Origin: Nitrososphaera sp.
Lineage (GTDB): Archaea; Thermoproteota; Nitrososphaeria; Nitrososphaerales; Nitrososphaeraceae
DNA: 5,082 nt
NCBI GenBank assembly: GCA_022545875.1
Contig: JAKEIF010000171.1
Span: 1-5,082 of the forward strand
Direction of reading: 5' to 3'
Under the pieces are notes generated by a model, which saw only the letters and a list, made by a program, of their open reading frames with translations, did no database searches and was not told the DNA's origin. How positions within the stretch are numbered: position 1 is the first letter of the stretch; every line of letters begins with the position of its first letter. The translations under genes were made by a program, and so were the position numbers. Positions 3,883-5,082 of the stretch are shown in pieces.

Positions 3883-5082
3883 TTGGAGCAGCAGAACAAA
3901 GTCAGGGCAGAAGTTAAACTTCCGCTCATTCTTATTCATACGCCTTATGGCCTAAAATTCTTTGACAAGGTTGCCAAATGGCCGGGAGCTAAACTTTATG
4001 CAGAGTTCAACACCTATTTCATGCCGGCGATAACTGCTCTAGCGATATTCCTAATAGTCGGATCGCTCATGGTCATGTTTTCAAACGCCGCTGCAAGGGA
4101 GGGCGTACGTGGCATTGGGCCACAAGCCAACTTGCTCATCCCGGGCCTCAATCCCTACCTTCCTATCACGTACGGGTGGGCGGCTCTCGTTATCACCATC
4201 ATAATTCACGAAGCGGGTCACGGAATCGTTGCAAGGGTTTACAATATCAGGGTGGACTCGACAGGTGTCGTACTGTTCCTTGGAATACCAGTCGGTGCTT
4301 TCGTAAACATTGAGCGCGAGGAGCTCGGAAGGGCCTCTCTGAAGCAAAAGAGCGCAGTCCTTACTGCGGGTCCTCTGAATAACATGATACTCGCAGGAGC
4401 CTCGCTAGTGGCACTCTATTTCCTGATAGCCAGTCTTACACCCTTGCCGTTGGATCCAAATTCTCCCCAATTCGGCGTATTGATAGTAAACGTCAACCCC
4501 GGATCCCTCGCAGAATCGGTGGGCATGACATCAGGTTCCGTAATCCAGTCTGTCGCAGGTCAGCAAGTGAGGACGCTTGATGACTTGGGCGCATTCCTGA
4601 GAGATCCCAATAACCTCGGTAGGACCGTAGATATCACTTGGGTTGATGCAAGCGGCCAATCATTCACTAGGGGCGTCGCTCTGCCAGCAGCTCCCGAAGT
4701 AAACAGGGGAATTCTGGGCGTGGGAGTTACTCCACTATCGCCGGATCCACAAGCCGTTCTGGACAGATACCAGGGAGCCTTTGGATCTAATCCACTAGCG
4801 CTTTTGCTTCCGCCGACTATGCAGCAGGGTGCTGTGCCATATTCTGATCTGATGGCGCCAAAATACACGTCTTCAATATTCGGAGATTCCTTTGCCCCAG
4901 TCGCGAATTTCCTATTCTGGATATGGTTCATCAACTTTAATGTCGGCATCTTTAACGCACTGCCGATTGGACCGCTGGACGGAGGACAGCTGTACGGGGC
5001 AATGATCGAGAACAAGGCAAAGTCAAAGATACTTGCGAGGAATGCTAGCATGATGTTGACGTTGGTGATGACAGCAGTAGTG
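3883..5082 (+). CDS. Site-2-type (M50) intramembrane zinc metalloprotease with PDZ domain, 3'-partial
   Basis: Membrane-embedded metalloprotease that cleaves substrates within or next to transmembrane helices. The frame has 400 codons with no stop before the window end. Key features: a hydrophobic segment at about residues 48-67; the zinc motif HEAGH at 109-113 (ligands His109 and His113, catalytic Glu110) inside a hydrophobic helix; GPLNN at 163-167, the family's conserved GPxxN motif; a PDZ domain at about 197-270 (FGVLIVNVNPGSLAESVGM...GSVIQSVAGQQV); and GPLDGG at 363-368, whose Asp366 is the expected third zinc ligand. It appears catalytically intact. The last span starts near residue 387 and is cut off. 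TTG at 3883 is chosen because a TAA lies ten codons upstream, no ATG occurs until residue 47, and a TATA box sits about 29 nt ahead. The family processes membrane-tethered regulators or signal-peptide remnants. No substrate gene is evident here. Confidence 0.93.
   Translation, partial: MEQQNKVRAEVKLPLILIHTPYGLKFFDKVAKWPGAKLYAEFNTYFMPAITALAIFLIVGSLMVMFSNAAAREGVRGIGPQANLLIPGLNPYLPITYGWAALVITIIIHEAGHGIVARVYNIRVDSTGVVLFLGIPVGAFVNIEREELGRASLKQKSAVLTAGPLNNMILAGASLVALYFLIASLTPLPLDPNSPQFGVLIVNVNPGSLAESVGMTSGSVIQSVAGQQVRTLDDLGAFLRDPNNLGRTVDITWVDASGQSFTRGVALPAAPEVNRGILGVGVTPLSPDPQAVLDRYQGAFGSNPLALLLPPTMQQGAVPYSDLMAPKYTSSIFGDSFAPVANFLFWIWFINFNVGIFNALPIGPLDGGQLYGAMIENKAKSKILARNASMMLTLVMTAVV

Noticed and set aside
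2750..4750. Six GGATCC palindromes clustered in the right part of the window
   Set aside because: More than the roughly one expected by chance, but most lie in coding sequence where Asp-Pro and Gly-Ser codons favour it; no link to a restriction or repeat system is visible.
4081..5051. Minus-strand frames of 88 and 163 aa opposite the protease gene
   Set aside because: They are antisense shadows of a continuous 400-codon protease frame with intact catalytic motifs.
1..5082. CRISPR array, tRNA, rRNA, transposase or integration site
   Set aside because: No regularly spaced repeats, cloverleaf, rRNA motif, transposase-like protein or paired terminal repeats were found on either strand.

Overview
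The window looks like the chromosome of an archaeon, most probably a soil-type ammonia oxidiser of the Nitrososphaerales (Thaumarchaeota/Nitrososphaerota). This is inferred from several signs: TATA-like boxes about 25-30 nt ahead of start codons with little or no leader, few convincing Shine-Dalgarno sites, moderate GC, small secreted beta-rich proteins of a kind common in that group, and a 107-aa protein that resembles proteins I associate with it. No rRNA or other marker gene is present, so the assignment is not proven.

Layout, left to right. Positions 1-300 (+) hold the 3' part, or all, of a small unrecognised protein. Positions 335-781 and 855-1217 (both -) are tandem, divergent paralogues encoding small secreted beta-sandwich-like proteins. 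The 855-1217 copy is about 20 residues shorter at its C-terminus, and both have ambiguous 5' ends. Positions 1337-1468 (+) encode a 43-aa single-span membrane protein. A strong TATA-like box at 1531-1540 lies past the end of the ABC permease gene and points antisense into it. Positions 1571-3261 (-) carry a two-gene ABC exporter: an ATPase (2335-3261) followed after 5 nt by an ABC-2 permease (1571-2329). A 70-aa ORF (3234-3446, -) precedes the ATPase gene and overlaps its start. Positions 3495-3818 (+) encode the 107-aa conserved-looking protein, divergent from that unit. Positions 3883-5082 (+) encode a site-2-type (M50) intramembrane metalloprotease with an internal PDZ domain, which runs off the window end.

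How the genes fit together. The ATPase and permease should form one exporter, with the ATPase homodimer driving a permease homodimer. The 70-aa ORF is positioned to be co-transcribed with it and could be a small local regulator. The intergenic region 3447-3494 would drive both this unit and the 107-aa gene. The protease gene has its own TATA box. The left third is accessory in character (small secreted, membrane and unknown proteins). I see no transposase, CRISPR array, tRNA, rRNA or phage gene. I found no clear multi-gene novel system. The most notable items are the sub-100-aa genes, the antisense promoter-like site and the irregular starts of the secreted paralogues.
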